Shown in pieces: positions 51,944-60,905 of a stretch of 64,000 nucleotides of DNA. The stretch comes from Alistipes sp. Lineage in GTDB: Bacteria > Bacteroidota > Bacteroidia > Bacteroidales > Rikenellaceae. The stretch covers positions 108,448 to 172,447 of the forward strand of contig JAJQED010000023.1 of the NCBI GenBank assembly GCA_021201825.1, written 5' to 3'. The first letter of the stretch is position 1. Every line of letters starts with the position of its first letter. The notes under the pieces are model-generated. The model was not told the origin of the DNA. It saw nothing but the letters and a program-made list of their open reading frames with translations, and made no database searches. The translations under genes were made by a program, and so were the position numbers.

Positions 51944-52957
51944 ATGACGGAGAAAAATATCGAACTGGAGGGAGTGGACCCGCGTGAATTTTACGGGACC
52001 GGAAATTCCCACCTCGCACAAATATCGTCCATCTTCCCAAAGCTCAAACTGGTTGCACGGGGTTCCTCCCTCAAAGTGCTGGGAGAGAAAAAGGAGGCCG
52101 ATAAATTTGAGAAACGGTTCGAAGCCCTCCTGAAATACTATTCAAAGTACGGGCATATCTCCCCCGAGGTAATCGACCAGTTGATGCGGGACGGAATGAA
52201 GACCGAGGATGCCGGCGCCGCAGGGGCCGATGTGATCCTTTACGGCAACAACGGTAACGTTATCCGCGCCCGTACGGCCAACCAACGCAAACTGGTCAAA
52301 CAATACGACACCAAAGACCTTATCTTCGCCATAGGACCCGCAGGGTCCGGTAAGACCTATACGGCTATCGCCCTTGCAGTGAGGGCTTTGAGGAATAAGG
52401 AGGTAAAACGGATAATCCTCACCCGGCCGGCCGTGGAGGCGGGAGAAAAGCTCGGATTTTTACCCGGCGATATGAAAGAGAAGCTGGATCCCTACCTGCA
52501 GCCGCTTTACGACGCACTTAACGATATGATCCCGGCCGCAAAGCTGGCAAAATTCATAGAGGAGGGGACAGTACAGATAGCGCCGCTGGCATATATGAGG
52601 GGCCGGACGCTCGATAATGCCTTTGTCATTCTGGACGAGGCGCAGAACACGACCTTGCCCCAGATAAAAATGTTCCTTACGAGGATGGGGCGCAACGCCA
52701 AATTTATCGTAACGGGCGACATTACCCAGGTCGACCTGCCCCGTCCCTCGGATTCGGGACTTACCAAAGCCCTCGAGCTGGTGACCCCGATCAAAGGTAT
52801 CGGTGCGGTGATGTTCGATAAAGGAGATATAGTACGCCACCCGCTTGTTAAACAAATAGTGGAGGTGTTCGACCGGTACACCGCCCGCAAAATGCAGGAA
52901 AGCGGAATGAACGGCAGCCTGGCTCATATCGGCGACCACGGCAAGAAAACGACTTGA
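51944..52957 (+). CDS. phoH: PhoH-family ATPase
   Basis: 337 residues. P-loop GPAGSGKTYTA, Walker B VILDEAQNTTLPQIKMFLTRMG, with preceding RPAVEAGEKLGFLPGDMKEKLDPYLQPLYD and the closing GDITQVDLPRPSDSGLTKAL. An N-terminal KH-like domain precedes it. The family is linked to RNA processing and stress, exact role unsettled. Starts right after the beta-barrel gene. Confidence 0.94.
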   Translation: MTEKNIELEGVDPREFYGTGNSHLAQISSIFPKLKLVARGSSLKVLGEKKEADKFEKRFEALLKYYSKYGHISPEVIDQLMRDGMKTEDAGAAGADVILYGNNGNVIRARTANQRKLVKQYDTKDLIFAIGPAGSGKTYTAIALAVRALRNKEVKRIILTRPAVEAGEKLGFLPGDMKEKLDPYLQPLYDALNDMIPAAKLAKFIEEGTVQIAPLAYMRGRTLDNAFVILDEAQNTTLPQIKMFLTRMGRNAKFIVTGDITQVDLPRPSDSGLTKALELVTPIKGIGAVMFDKGDIVRHPLVKQIVEVFDRYTARKMQESGMNGSLAHIGDHGKKTT

Positions 52958-52993
52958 AACTAAAGACAACTACAATAAAACCCGATAATAACG

Positions 52994-53947
52994 ATGGCCG
53001 GTTCAGTAATAAGCACCGATTTCAATTTCGAGGGGCAGCAGAGCCTCTACAAAGGTAAAGTACGGGACGTATACGATATAGACGGGACGCTGCTGGTGAT
53101 GGTAGCCACGGACCGCATTTCGGCATTCGACGAGGTATTGCCGCGCGGAATTCCATACAAGGGGCAGGTATTGAACCAGATCGCTTCGAAATTCCTCGAC
53201 GCCACTTCGGATATATGCCCCAACTGGAAGATCGCTTCGCCTGACCCGATGGTAACCGTAGGATATAAATGCGAGACGTTCCCGGTGGAAATGATCGTAC
53301 GGGGTTACCTTACGGGCAGCTCATGGCGCGATTATAAGGCCGGCGCACGGGAAATATGCGGCATAGCGATACCCGACGGTATGCGGGAACACCAAAAGTT
53401 CGACAGGCCGATAGTGACCCCGACGACCAAAGCCGAGTTGGGCCAGCATGACCAGAATATCTCCCGCGAGGAGATCATCTCGCAAGGCCTGGTATCGGAA
53501 GAGGATTATAACAAACTGGAGCAATATTCGCTGGCACTGTTCGAACGGGGAACGCAGATCGCGGCCCAGCGGGGGCTTATCCTCGTGGATACGAAATACG
53601 AATTCGGGAAGCTGGACGGCGAGATAACCCTGATCGATGAGATACATACTCCGGATTCTTCGCGGTATTTTTATGCCGAGGGGTATGAGGAACGGTTCGC
53701 AACCGGGGAGCCGCAGAAACAGTTGTCGAAAGAGTTCGTGAGGGAATGGCTGATGGATAACGGGTTCCAGGGCCAGCCGGGTCAGCAGGTCCCCGAGATG
53801 ACGGACCGGATCGTACAAAGTATAAGCGACCGCTATATCGAGCTGTACGAGAAGATCACGGGCGAAAAGTTTGCCAAAGCCGGATCAGACGATCCGTCGG
53901 GCCGCATGGAGGCCAATATCATCAACATGCTTGCACGGTTGAGATAA
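52994..53947 (+). CDS. purC: Phosphoribosylaminoimidazole-succinocarboxamide synthase
   Basis: 317 residues, the long form (E. coli 237). Joins CAIR and aspartate to SAICAR in purine synthesis. Seen: [70 protein letters not shown], and LVDTKYEFG with [14 protein letters not shown]. The extension beyond residue 240 is as in yeast and Bacteroidota enzymes. 36 bases after phoH. Confidence 0.96.
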   Translation: MAGSVISTDFNFEGQQSLYKGKVRDVYDIDGTLLVMVATDRISAFDEVLPRGIPYKGQVLNQIASKFLDATSDICPNWKIASPDPMVTVGYKCETFPVEMIVRGYLTGSSWRDYKAGAREICGIAIPDGMREHQKFDRPIVTPTTKAELGQHDQNISREEIISQGLVSEEDYNKLEQYSLALFERGTQIAAQRGLILVDTKYEFGKLDGEITLIDEIHTPDSSRYFYAEGYEERFATGEPQKQLSKEFVREWLMDNGFQGQPGQQVPEMTDRIVQSISDRYIELYEKITGEKFAKAGSDDPSGRMEANIINMLARLR

Positions 53948-54022
53948 ACCGCAACAATGCCCCGATTTCCTGCCGGTTACCGAACGGCCGACAACAACCG
54001 ACACAACCAAAACCTACCGAAT

Positions 54023-55486
54023 ATGAACGACGAGATCAGGAAACTCAAGCCGGAAAATGTCTGGAAACACTTCGCCGACATTTGCTCCATTCCCCACCCC
54101 TCCCGCAACGAAGCGGCCATTAGGGAATACATTGTAGCTTTCGCCAAGGAACATGGCCTGGACTACACGGTGGACGGGGCGGACAATGTGATCATCCGCA
54201 AACCCGCGACCGCCGGTATGGAGGACCGCAAGGAAATCATCCTGCAGTCGCACCTCGATATGGTGCCTCAGAAGAACGGGGATAAGGTTTTCGATTTCGA
54301 TAAAGACCCGATAGAGACCGTTATCGACGGGGAATGGGTAACCGCGAACGGTACCACGCTCGGCGCCGATAACGGTATGGGAGTGGCGGCAACGCTTGCC
54401 GTACTGGAATCCAAAGACCTGAAACACGGAAACATCGAAGCTTTATTTACAGCATCGGAGGAGGTCGGCATGGACGGGGCTTTCGGCCTGCAGGCCGGCG
54501 AACTCAAAGGGGATATACTGATGAACCTCGATTCGGAAACCGAGGGGGAACTTTACGTCGGATGCGCCGGTGGCGTGGACGTAAATGCCTCTTTCGACTA
54601 TACCCCGACCGCGGGTTGCCCGGAGGGTTACGGAGCCATGCAGATCGAGATCACGGGACTCCGTGGCGGCCATTCGGGCATGGAAATAATCCTGCAAAGG
54701 GCAAACGCAAACAAGTTACTGTTCCGTCTTTTGAGAGGCACGATTGCAAAATACGAGATTAAACTGGCCTCGGTCGACGGCGGCGGCCTACGTAATGCGA
54801 TACCCCGGGAAGCACGGGCCGTCGTGCTTATCCCGGACTATTATGCCGAACCATTCAGCCGGGACGTAACGGAGTACGAAAAACTTATAACCGCTGAGTT
54901 CAAAGGCATTGAGGACGGCATCTCAATAAAAACTTCGTCAACTGACATACCTGTCGGATACATAGACGACAGTACGGCCCTGCGGCTTACAGATGCCGTT
55001 TGCGGATGTCCCAACGGGGTGATCTCGATGAGTACTTCGATGCCGGGGTTGGTGCAAACCTCTTCCAACCTCGCAAGGGTAGTCTCAAAGGACGGGAAGA
55101 TAAGTATACAATGCCTGGTTCGCAGTTCTGTCAACAGCGAAAAATTCAACCTCGCCGCCGATATCAGCTCGGTTCTCCGCCTGGCCGGCGCAGAGTCGGA
55201 ACACACCGGCGCCTACGACGGATGGAACCCGAACATGGATTCCGCCATCCTTAAGACCATGCGGGAGAGCTACGAGAAGCTTTACGGCAAGAAACCGGAG
55301 ATAATGGCCATCCATGCCGGCCTGGAATGCGGAATTATCGGGGGTGTCTATCCAAACCTGGATATGATATCTTTCGGGCCTACGATTTGCTTCCCGCATT
55401 CGCCGGACGAGAAAGTTAATATCGAGTCGGTAGGCAAATTCTGGGACTTCCTCTGCTATACTCTGGAGAACGCTCCCGTAAAATAA
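54023..55486 (+). CDS. pepD: Aminoacyl-histidine dipeptidase (PepD, M20)
   Basis: 487 residues from the ATG at 54023; the frame is open to 53957, but its first 22 residues do not match the family. Zn peptidase hydrolysing Xaa-His and other dipeptides. Zinc site: LQSHLDMVPQKNG with Asp in TTLGADNGMGVA, then TASEEVGMDGAFGL and the dimerisation domain with RGGHSGMEI. C-terminal AIHAGLECGIIG and FGPTICFPHSPDEKVNIESV. Confidence 0.94.
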   Translation: MNDEIRKLKPENVWKHFADICSIPHPSRNEAAIREYIVAFAKEHGLDYTVDGADNVIIRKPATAGMEDRKEIILQSHLDMVPQKNGDKVFDFDKDPIETVIDGEWVTANGTTLGADNGMGVAATLAVLESKDLKHGNIEALFTASEEVGMDGAFGLQAGELKGDILMNLDSETEGELYVGCAGGVDVNASFDYTPTAGCPEGYGAMQIEITGLRGGHSGMEIILQRANANKLLFRLLRGTIAKYEIKLASVDGGGLRNAIPREARAVVLIPDYYAEPFSRDVTEYEKLITAEFKGIEDGISIKTSSTDIPVGYIDDSTALRLTDAVCGCPNGVISMSTSMPGLVQTSSNLARVVSKDGKISIQCLVRSSVNSEKFNLAADISSVLRLAGAESEHTGAYDGWNPNMDSAILKTMRESYEKLYGKKPEIMAIHAGLECGIIGGVYPNLDMISFGPTICFPHSPDEKVNIESVGKFWDFLCYTLENAPVK

Positions 55487-55507
55487 AACGGCACCACGCA
55501 GCGGTAA

Positions 55508-56500
55508 ATGGATACCCCCGTAACGACAACGCCCGGCCCGGACCAGTGGTTCGCCATCATCAACCCCGTCGCCGGAAGCGGCCGGGGGCTTAAGGACTGG
55601 CCTACGATAAGCCGGATATTGCGGGAACACGGCATTATGCCCGGGTTCGTTTTCACCGAGCGTAAATACCATGCGATCGAGCTTGCGGTGGAGGCCGTCA
55701 ACAACGGCTACCGCAAGTTGATCGTAGTGGGCGGAGACGGCACCATTCACGAGGTGGTAAACGGGCTGTTCATCCAAAAAGTGGTCCCGACGACCGAGGT
55801 ACTTATTTCGGTAATAGCCGTGGGCACAGGGAACGACTGGATACGGATGTTCGGTATCCCCCGCAAATACAGCGAGGCCATACGGGCCATCTCCGAGGGC
55901 CACTCGTTCCTGCAGGACGTTGCGACCATCTCTTTCTTCAAGTCCCAGATACAGCAGGAGCGGTATATGGCCAACGTGGCGGGTATCGGGTTCGACGCGT
56001 TCGTGAACCATAGGTACAACCAGCTAAAGGAGGAGGGGCGGTACAGCAAATGGCTCTATATTTGGAGCGCACTAAAGTCGGTTATGCAATACTCCTCGAC
56101 CGGGGTCAGGATTTGGATCGACGACAAGCTGGTGGTCAACGAACTGGTTTACAGCGCTACTATCGGTATCGGTAAATTTAACGGCGGGGGGATGCGACAG
56201 ACCCCGGCGGCCATTGCCGACGACGGACTGCTGGACGTTACGGTTATCCGCAAGATCAGCAAACTGGGCGTTCTCAGGCGTTTTAACGCCCTGTATAACG
56301 GCCAGATATACCGCATAAAGAAAATATCGCTCGACCGTGGCAGGCGTATCCGTATCGAGTCGACGCCCGAGATACGGGTCGAAGTCGACGGCGAAGCCCT
56401 GGGGTACTCCCCTTTCGAGTTCGAGATAATCGACCGGGCGGTCCGTGTGGTCGTCTCCGAGAAGTTCTTGCGGGAGGAAGTCAAACGGCGCGGCAGCTGA
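55508..56500 (+). CDS. Lipid kinase of the diacylglycerol kinase/YegS family
   Basis: 330 residues. Catalytic domain: NPVAGSGRG (start), LIVVGGDGTIHEVVNGL, SVIAVGTGNDWIRMFGIP, then a C-terminal lobe with AGIGFDAFVNHRYNQLK and GIGKFNGGGMRQTP, ending VEVDGEALGYSPFEFEI. Transfers phosphate from ATP to diacylglycerol or a sphingoid base; Bacteroidota make sphingolipids, so the latter is possible. Cytosolic membrane-bound. Confidence 0.9.
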   Translation: MDTPVTTTPGPDQWFAIINPVAGSGRGLKDWPTISRILREHGIMPGFVFTERKYHAIELAVEAVNNGYRKLIVVGGDGTIHEVVNGLFIQKVVPTTEVLISVIAVGTGNDWIRMFGIPRKYSEAIRAISEGHSFLQDVATISFFKSQIQQERYMANVAGIGFDAFVNHRYNQLKEEGRYSKWLYIWSALKSVMQYSSTGVRIWIDDKLVVNELVYSATIGIGKFNGGGMRQTPAAIADDGLLDVTVIRKISKLGVLRRFNALYNGQIYRIKKISLDRGRRIRIESTPEIRVEVDGEALGYSPFEFEIIDRAVRVVVSEKFLREEVKRRGS

Positions 56501-56540
56501 CAGATACCGCGGCGGGATTGGGCGCCGGGTAAATTTTAGC

Positions 56541-56548
56541 TATCTTTA
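56541..56548 (+). promoter_or_regulatory. Promoter element of der (overlapping an upstream ATG)
   Basis: TTG (56518-56520), 20 bases, TATCTTTA (56541-56548). The last A is also the A of an in-frame ATG at 56548, so a transcript starting near 56555 cannot use that ATG; the next, 56569, is the likely start of der. Confidence 0.5.
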
Positions 56549-56568
56549 TGCCTCAAAAACCGAAGATT

Positions 56569-57873
56569 ATGGGATTGATCGCAATAGTGGGCAGGCCTAA
56601 CGTGGGCAAGAGTACGCTGTTCAACAGGCTGGTAGGCATGAGGCAGGCCATCGTGGACCACACCGCAGGGACCACCCGGGACCGCCATTACGGGAAGACC
56701 GACTGGAACGGGCGGGAATTTTCGGTGATAGATACCGGGGGTTATACGGTAAACAGCGACGACGTGTTCGAGGATGAGATACGCAAGCAGGTGATGCTTG
56801 CCATCGAGGAGGCGGACGTAATACTGTTCATGGTCGAAGTGTCGACCGGCATAACAGATCTGGACATGGCCATGGCCGATATATTGCGCCGGACGGACAA
56901 GAAAGTGGTGCTTGTGGTAAACAAGGTCGACAATAACGACCAGTATTACAACAGTCACGAATTCTACCGGTTCGGCCTCGGAGATCCCATCTGTATCAGT
57001 TCGGCAAGCGGAAGCGGCACGGGCGACCTTATGGATGCCGTAGCTTCGGCAATGCCCGACGACTCGAAAGAGATAGAGGACGACGGGCTACCGAAGATCA
57101 CGATCGTGGGTCGGCCGAACGTTGGCAAATCTTCGCTGACCAATGCCCTGCTGGGTACCGAGCGGAATATAGTGACCCCGGTTGCAGGGACAACCAGGGA
57201 TTCCATCCACACGCGATACAATAAATTCGGGATGGATTTCCACCTGATCGATACCGCCGGGCTCAGGAAGAAAGGCAAGGTGTCGGAGAACCTGGAGTTC
57301 TATTCGGTAATGCGGTCCATCCGGGCCATAGAAAATTCGGACGTCTGCATCCTGATGCTGGATGCCTCACAGGGGATAGAGTCGCAGGACATGAATATCT
57401 TCGGGCTGATAGTCCGCAATAAAAAGGGATGCGTTATCGTGGTGAATAAATGGGACCTGATCGAGAAGCAAACCAATACCATGAAAGAGTTCGAGCAGTA
57501 TATCCGCTCGAAGCTGGCGCCGTTCAACGACGTCCCGATAATCTTTACTTCGGTTCCCAACAAACAGCGCATTCTGGACGTGCTGCAAACGGCCATTAAC
57601 GTTTACCAGGCCCGCAAAAGGCGTATTTCGACCTCCGAATTGAACGATTACATTCTGCCCATAATCGAAAATACGCCGCCTCCGTCGATCAAAGGGAAGT
57701 ACATACGTATCAAGTACGCCCAGCAGCTGCATTCCCCCACCCCGGCTTTCGCCTTTTTCGTAAACCACCCGCAGTATATCAAAGACAGTTACCGCCGGTT
57801 CCTCGAGAACAAGATACGGGAGAGGTGGGATTTTAGCGGGGTGCCGATCATGATCTATTTCAGGAACAAGTAG
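56569..57873 (+). CDS. der: Ribosome biogenesis GTPase Der (EngA)
   Basis: 434 residues from the ATG at 56569 ([15 protein letters not shown]), preferred over the ATG at 56548 because the promoter element overlaps that codon and because Der proteins begin close to this G1 motif. Two tandem GTPase domains: GRPNVGKST near residue 7 with DTGGYT and NKVDNND, and GRPNVGKSS near 185 with [10 protein letters not shown] and NKWD. A KH-like C-terminal domain ends [11 protein letters not shown]. Needed for 50S subunit assembly. Confidence 0.96.
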   Translation: MGLIAIVGRPNVGKSTLFNRLVGMRQAIVDHTAGTTRDRHYGKTDWNGREFSVIDTGGYTVNSDDVFEDEIRKQVMLAIEEADVILFMVEVSTGITDLDMAMADILRRTDKKVVLVVNKVDNNDQYYNSHEFYRFGLGDPICISSASGSGTGDLMDAVASAMPDDSKEIEDDGLPKITIVGRPNVGKSSLTNALLGTERNIVTPVAGTTRDSIHTRYNKFGMDFHLIDTAGLRKKGKVSENLEFYSVMRSIRAIENSDVCILMLDASQGIESQDMNIFGLIVRNKKGCVIVVNKWDLIEKQTNTMKEFEQYIRSKLAPFNDVPIIFTSVPNKQRILDVLQTAINVYQARKRRISTSELNDYILPIIENTPPPSIKGKYIRIKYAQQLHSPTPAFAFFVNHPQYIKDSYRRFLENKIRERWDFSGVPIMIYFRNK

Positions 57874-57895
57874 TCAGCCCCAATAACTACCCTGC

Positions 57896-57930
57896 GGGCG
57901 CATATTTTTATGCGTCCTTTGTTATTTTTT
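57896..57930 (+). terminator. Intrinsic terminator after der
   Basis: GGGCGCATA (57896-57904) pairs with TATGCGTCC (57909-57917), one G-U pair, TTTT loop, followed by TTTGTTATTTTTT. Confidence 0.75.
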
Positions 57931-58030
57931 CCCACTAACGGACAATTACAGGGCCTGTATAAACGTTTTAAATATGATTTGAAAAATGATAAGGGAGACT
58001 TATTGTAACGGGTTAAATTAATTGTTCAAA

Positions 58031-59038
58031 ATGTTCAGGATTATTTCATACCTTTCGGCACTCGCTTTGTTACTCCTGTTCACATATTCGTTCGCCTCGC
58101 AAACCAGGACGAACGGTGAACCGGTACAAAACACAACGACAATGGGAAAACAACTTACCGACCTCGAAAAATACGTAATCCGTGACAAAGGCACCGAACC
58201 GCCTTTTACGGGTGAATACTGCGATTTCAAAGGCGAGGGAACGTACCACTGCAAACAGTGTGACGCCCCACTTTACGAATCAAAGGACAAGTTCAGTTCG
58301 GGCTGTGGCTGGCCGAGTTTCGACGACGAAATTCCAGGAGCGGTAAAACGCTCTACCGACGCCGACGGACGCCGGACCGAGATCACCTGCGCCCAGTGCG
58401 GGGGACACCTCGGCCATGTATTCACCGGAGAGGGTTTCACCCCTAAGGACACGCGCCATTGTGTGAATTCCGTATCGCTGAATTTCGTTCCCAAACAGGA
58501 CGAGATCATGGAAGCCGGTACGGCTGACGAAACGGACGACCAGGCGGCTTTGCCGTCGACCCAAACCGCCATATTCGCAGGAGGATGTTTCTGGGGGGTC
58601 GAACACCTTATGCAAAAACAACCGGGCGTGATCTCGGTCGTGTCGGGCTATATAGGAGGCACCACCGACAACCCATCATATGAGGATGTCTGCACCAAGA
58701 CCACGGGCCATGCGGAAGCCGTCAAAATAACCTACGACCCTGCCAAGACCGATTATGAGACCCTTGCCAAGCTGTTTTTCGAAATACACGACCCCACGCA
58801 GGTCGACCGGCAGGGCCCGGATATCGGCAACCAGTACCGCTCGGAAGTCTTCTATACTTCCCCGCAACAAAAGCAAACGGCCGAAAAGCTAATAGCCCAG
58901 TTGAGGGACAAAGGGTACAACGTGGCGACAAAAGTGACGGAAGCGACCACTTTCTGGCCTGCAGAGGATTACCACCAGGATTATTACGAACGCAAAGGCA
59001 CCCAGCCATACTGCCATATTTACACGAAACGGTTCTAA
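58031..59038 (+). CDS. Bifunctional peptide-methionine sulfoxide reductase MsrB-MsrA, exported
   Basis: 335 residues from the ATG at 58031 (signal-type MFRIISYLSALALLLLFTYSFASQ). Domain order is MsrB first, then MsrA. MsrB (about 40-160): zinc pairs CKQCDAPLY and CAQCGGHLGHVF, catalytic Cys in RHCVNSVSLNF; reduces Met-R-sulfoxide. MsrA (about 180-335): catalytic Cys in GGCFWGVEH, and YHQDYYERK near the end; reduces Met-S-sulfoxide. A hydrophobic N-terminus indicates envelope location, for repair of exported proteins. Confidence 0.92.
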   Translation: MFRIISYLSALALLLLFTYSFASQTRTNGEPVQNTTTMGKQLTDLEKYVIRDKGTEPPFTGEYCDFKGEGTYHCKQCDAPLYESKDKFSSGCGWPSFDDEIPGAVKRSTDADGRRTEITCAQCGGHLGHVFTGEGFTPKDTRHCVNSVSLNFVPKQDEIMEAGTADETDDQAALPSTQTAIFAGGCFWGVEHLMQKQPGVISVVSGYIGGTTDNPSYEDVCTKTTGHAEAVKITYDPAKTDYETLAKLFFEIHDPTQVDRQGPDIGNQYRSEVFYTSPQQKQTAEKLIAQLRDKGYNVATKVTEATTFWPAEDYHQDYYERKGTQPYCHIYTKRF

Positions 59039-59053
59039 TAAAAGATCCGATAT

Positions 59054-59089
59054 AACAGCAATAGCGCCCTGCGGGGCGCTATTGCTGTT
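59054..59089. terminator. Bidirectional terminator between convergent genes
   Basis: Perfect 16-bp stem (59054-59069 and 59074-59089) with TGCG loop. Its distal arm contains the first base of the phosphatase gene's stop triplet (59089-59091). Serves both the MsrB-MsrA and the phosphatase transcripts. Confidence 0.85.
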
Positions 59090-59556
59090 TATCCGATTGT
59101 CCGGTCTATAAGGTTTCCGACGGCGTCTTCGAGTATATCGAGGACGTATTCGAACCCGTCCCGGCCCTCATAATAGGGATCGGGGACATGGTCCGTATCG
59201 AACCGTTCGCAGTAATCGGTCATCCTCTCGACTTTCTGCACCGCTTGCGGGTCCGGTGCCAGCCGGCACACCCGGTCGTAATTGGAATCGTCCATGACCA
59301 AAATATGGTCGAAACGCTCGAAGTCCCCGCTTCGGAACTGGCGCGACCGGTGGTTTAGCTCATACCCCCTTGCCGCTGCTGCGGCCCGCATTCGCGGGTC
59401 GGGATGTTCCCCGGCATGTCCGCCGTAAGTCCCGGCCGAGTCAACCACGGCCCTGCCGCTAAGGCCCCGGTTTTTCAGCATCTTTTCCATAATCCCGTGG
59501 GCGGCCGGCGACCGGCATATATTCCCCAAGCAGACGAAAAGGTATCTTTTTTCCAT
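59089..59556 (-). CDS. Low-molecular-weight protein tyrosine phosphatase
   Basis: 155 residues, normal size. Active-site loop CLGNICRS (CX5RS, residues 9-16) with the acid loop VPDPYYEG near 125. Removes phosphate from phosphotyrosine proteins, often controlling capsule synthesis kinases; no such kinase gene is here. No TAnnTTTG element was seen upstream. Confidence 0.94.
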   Translation of the reverse strand: MEKRYLFVCLGNICRSPAAHGIMEKMLKNRGLSGRAVVDSAGTYGGHAGEHPDPRMRAAAAARGYELNHRSRQFRSGDFERFDHILVMDDSNYDRVCRLAPDPQAVQKVERMTDYCERFDTDHVPDPYYEGRDGFEYVLDILEDAVGNLIDRTIG

Positions 59557-59592
59557 CCCGTGAGTATTTGATCCGGAGGTAAAATTAAGAAA

Positions 59593-60780
59593 TTACCGCG
59601 TTAATTTCCTTACGTATGGGGCAAGTATGGTGATAAGGACCCCGAAGACGGAAATTATCCCCAACGCCCACCGCAGGTCAAGACCGTGGGCCACGAAACC
59701 GATCACGGGAGGTCCTAAGAGGAAGCCGAGGAACCCGATGGTAGATACCATTGCTATGGCCACTCCCGGCAGGATCTTAGTAGATTTTCCGGCCAGGCTA
59801 TAACATATAGGCACTATGGACGATACCCCGAGACCTACAAGCAGGAAACCCGCCGTAGCGGTCCAAAGGCTGGGAAACGCCGTGGCCGCAATAAGCCCTG
59901 CCGCGATGATCAATCCGCTTGTTTTCAGCACGGCCGACGGGCCGAACCGGGTTATGAACCGGTCCGCCGCGAACCTCCCCGCCGCCATACTGCACATGGA
60001 AGCTATATACCCCAGCCGGACGAGTGTAGCCGGAGGGGCGATAACTTCCTCGAAATAGACACCGCTCCAATCGAACATCGTTCCCTCGCATACCATGCCG
60101 AGGAACGAGACGACCCCGAGAGCCAATACGAGCCTGTCGGGGCGGCTGAATATTTTTTGCTTCCCGGTCCGATCATGAGTGGAATTTTTCTGTCCGTCCC
60201 GGGGCATCAAAGACGACCGCATCACTATTACAAGCACGAAACTGAAGCCGCAGACAATAATAAAATGCGACAAAGGGGAGAGTTTCAGTCCCACCATAAG
60301 GGTGCTCAACAGTCCACCGATAAACCCGGCCAGCGACCAAAGTCCGTGGAACGAGGCCATTATACTGCGCCCGTATAGCCTCTCGACCCCGATGGCCTGG
60401 GTGTTCACGGCGATATTGGAAAGGTTGGCCGCCATACCGAAGAAAACGAGGATAAGAGCCAGTTGGAACATACTGCCGGCAAGGCCGATCATCACCAGAG
60501 CGACCGGGTACAATACGGCGGCGATCACCAGCATAATACGGCTTCCGAATTTACTTACCAGGTAACCCGACAGCGCCATCGCGGCCATTTGCCCGATGGG
60601 AATAAAGAACAGCATACCGCCCAGCTGGGCCTCGTTCATCCCGAGGGAGCTCTTTATATCCGGTATCCTGCTTGCCCAACTGGCGAAAACAAGCCCGATC
60701 AGAAAATAGAACGCCCCCACTGATACCCTGTACCCTTTCCGCGTATCTGTTTTGTTATACCGCACCTTGCTTCTCTTCAT
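59593..60780 (-). CDS. MFS transporter (YbjJ-like)
   Basis: 395 residues from the ATG at 60780; the frame runs to 60819 without support. About 12 membrane helices. Motifs: ASWASRIPDIKSSLGMNEAQLGGMLFFIPIGQMAAMALSGYLVSKFGSR, then NIAVNTQAIGVERLYGRSIMASFHGLWSLAGF, as in the YbjJ group. Substrate unknown. It has its own consensus promoter, and the GH32 transcript ends just upstream. Confidence 0.9.
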   Translation of the reverse strand: MKRSKVRYNKTDTRKGYRVSVGAFYFLIGLVFASWASRIPDIKSSLGMNEAQLGGMLFFIPIGQMAAMALSGYLVSKFGSRIMLVIAAVLYPVALVMIGLAGSMFQLALILVFFGMAANLSNIAVNTQAIGVERLYGRSIMASFHGLWSLAGFIGGLLSTLMVGLKLSPLSHFIIVCGFSFVLVIVMRSSLMPRDGQKNSTHDRTGKQKIFSRPDRLVLALGVVSFLGMVCEGTMFDWSGVYFEEVIAPPATLVRLGYIASMCSMAAGRFAADRFITRFGPSAVLKTSGLIIAAGLIAATAFPSLWTATAGFLLVGLGVSSIVPICYSLAGKSTKILPGVAIAMVSTIGFLGFLLGPPVIGFVAHGLDLRWALGIISVFGVLITILAPYVRKLTR

Positions 60781-60806
60781 TGCCACCGTAATTGATTTTC
60801 CGGGTG

Positions 60807-60837
60807 CAAACATAATCACGGCCGCCTGTTATTCAAA
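60807..60837 (-). promoter_or_regulatory. Promoter of the MFS transporter gene
   Basis: Minus strand: TTTG (60837-60834), 19 bases, TATGTTTG (60814-60807), a complete consensus match; leader about 20 nt. Confidence 0.7.
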
Positions 60838-60866
60838 ATCCGGGACGGCAGATTTACCGTACGGCC

Positions 60867-60893
60867 TAAAAAAACCGGGCCACCGCCCGGTTA
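60867..60893 (-). terminator. Intrinsic terminator after the GH32 gene
   Basis: Minus strand: AACCGGGC/GCCCGGTT stem (60892-60885, 60880-60873) with CACC/GGTG loop followed by a run of T at the 60868-60874 end. Located 13 bases beyond the GH32 stop. Confidence 0.85.
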
Positions 60894-60905
60894 AAGCCTA
60901 TAGGT

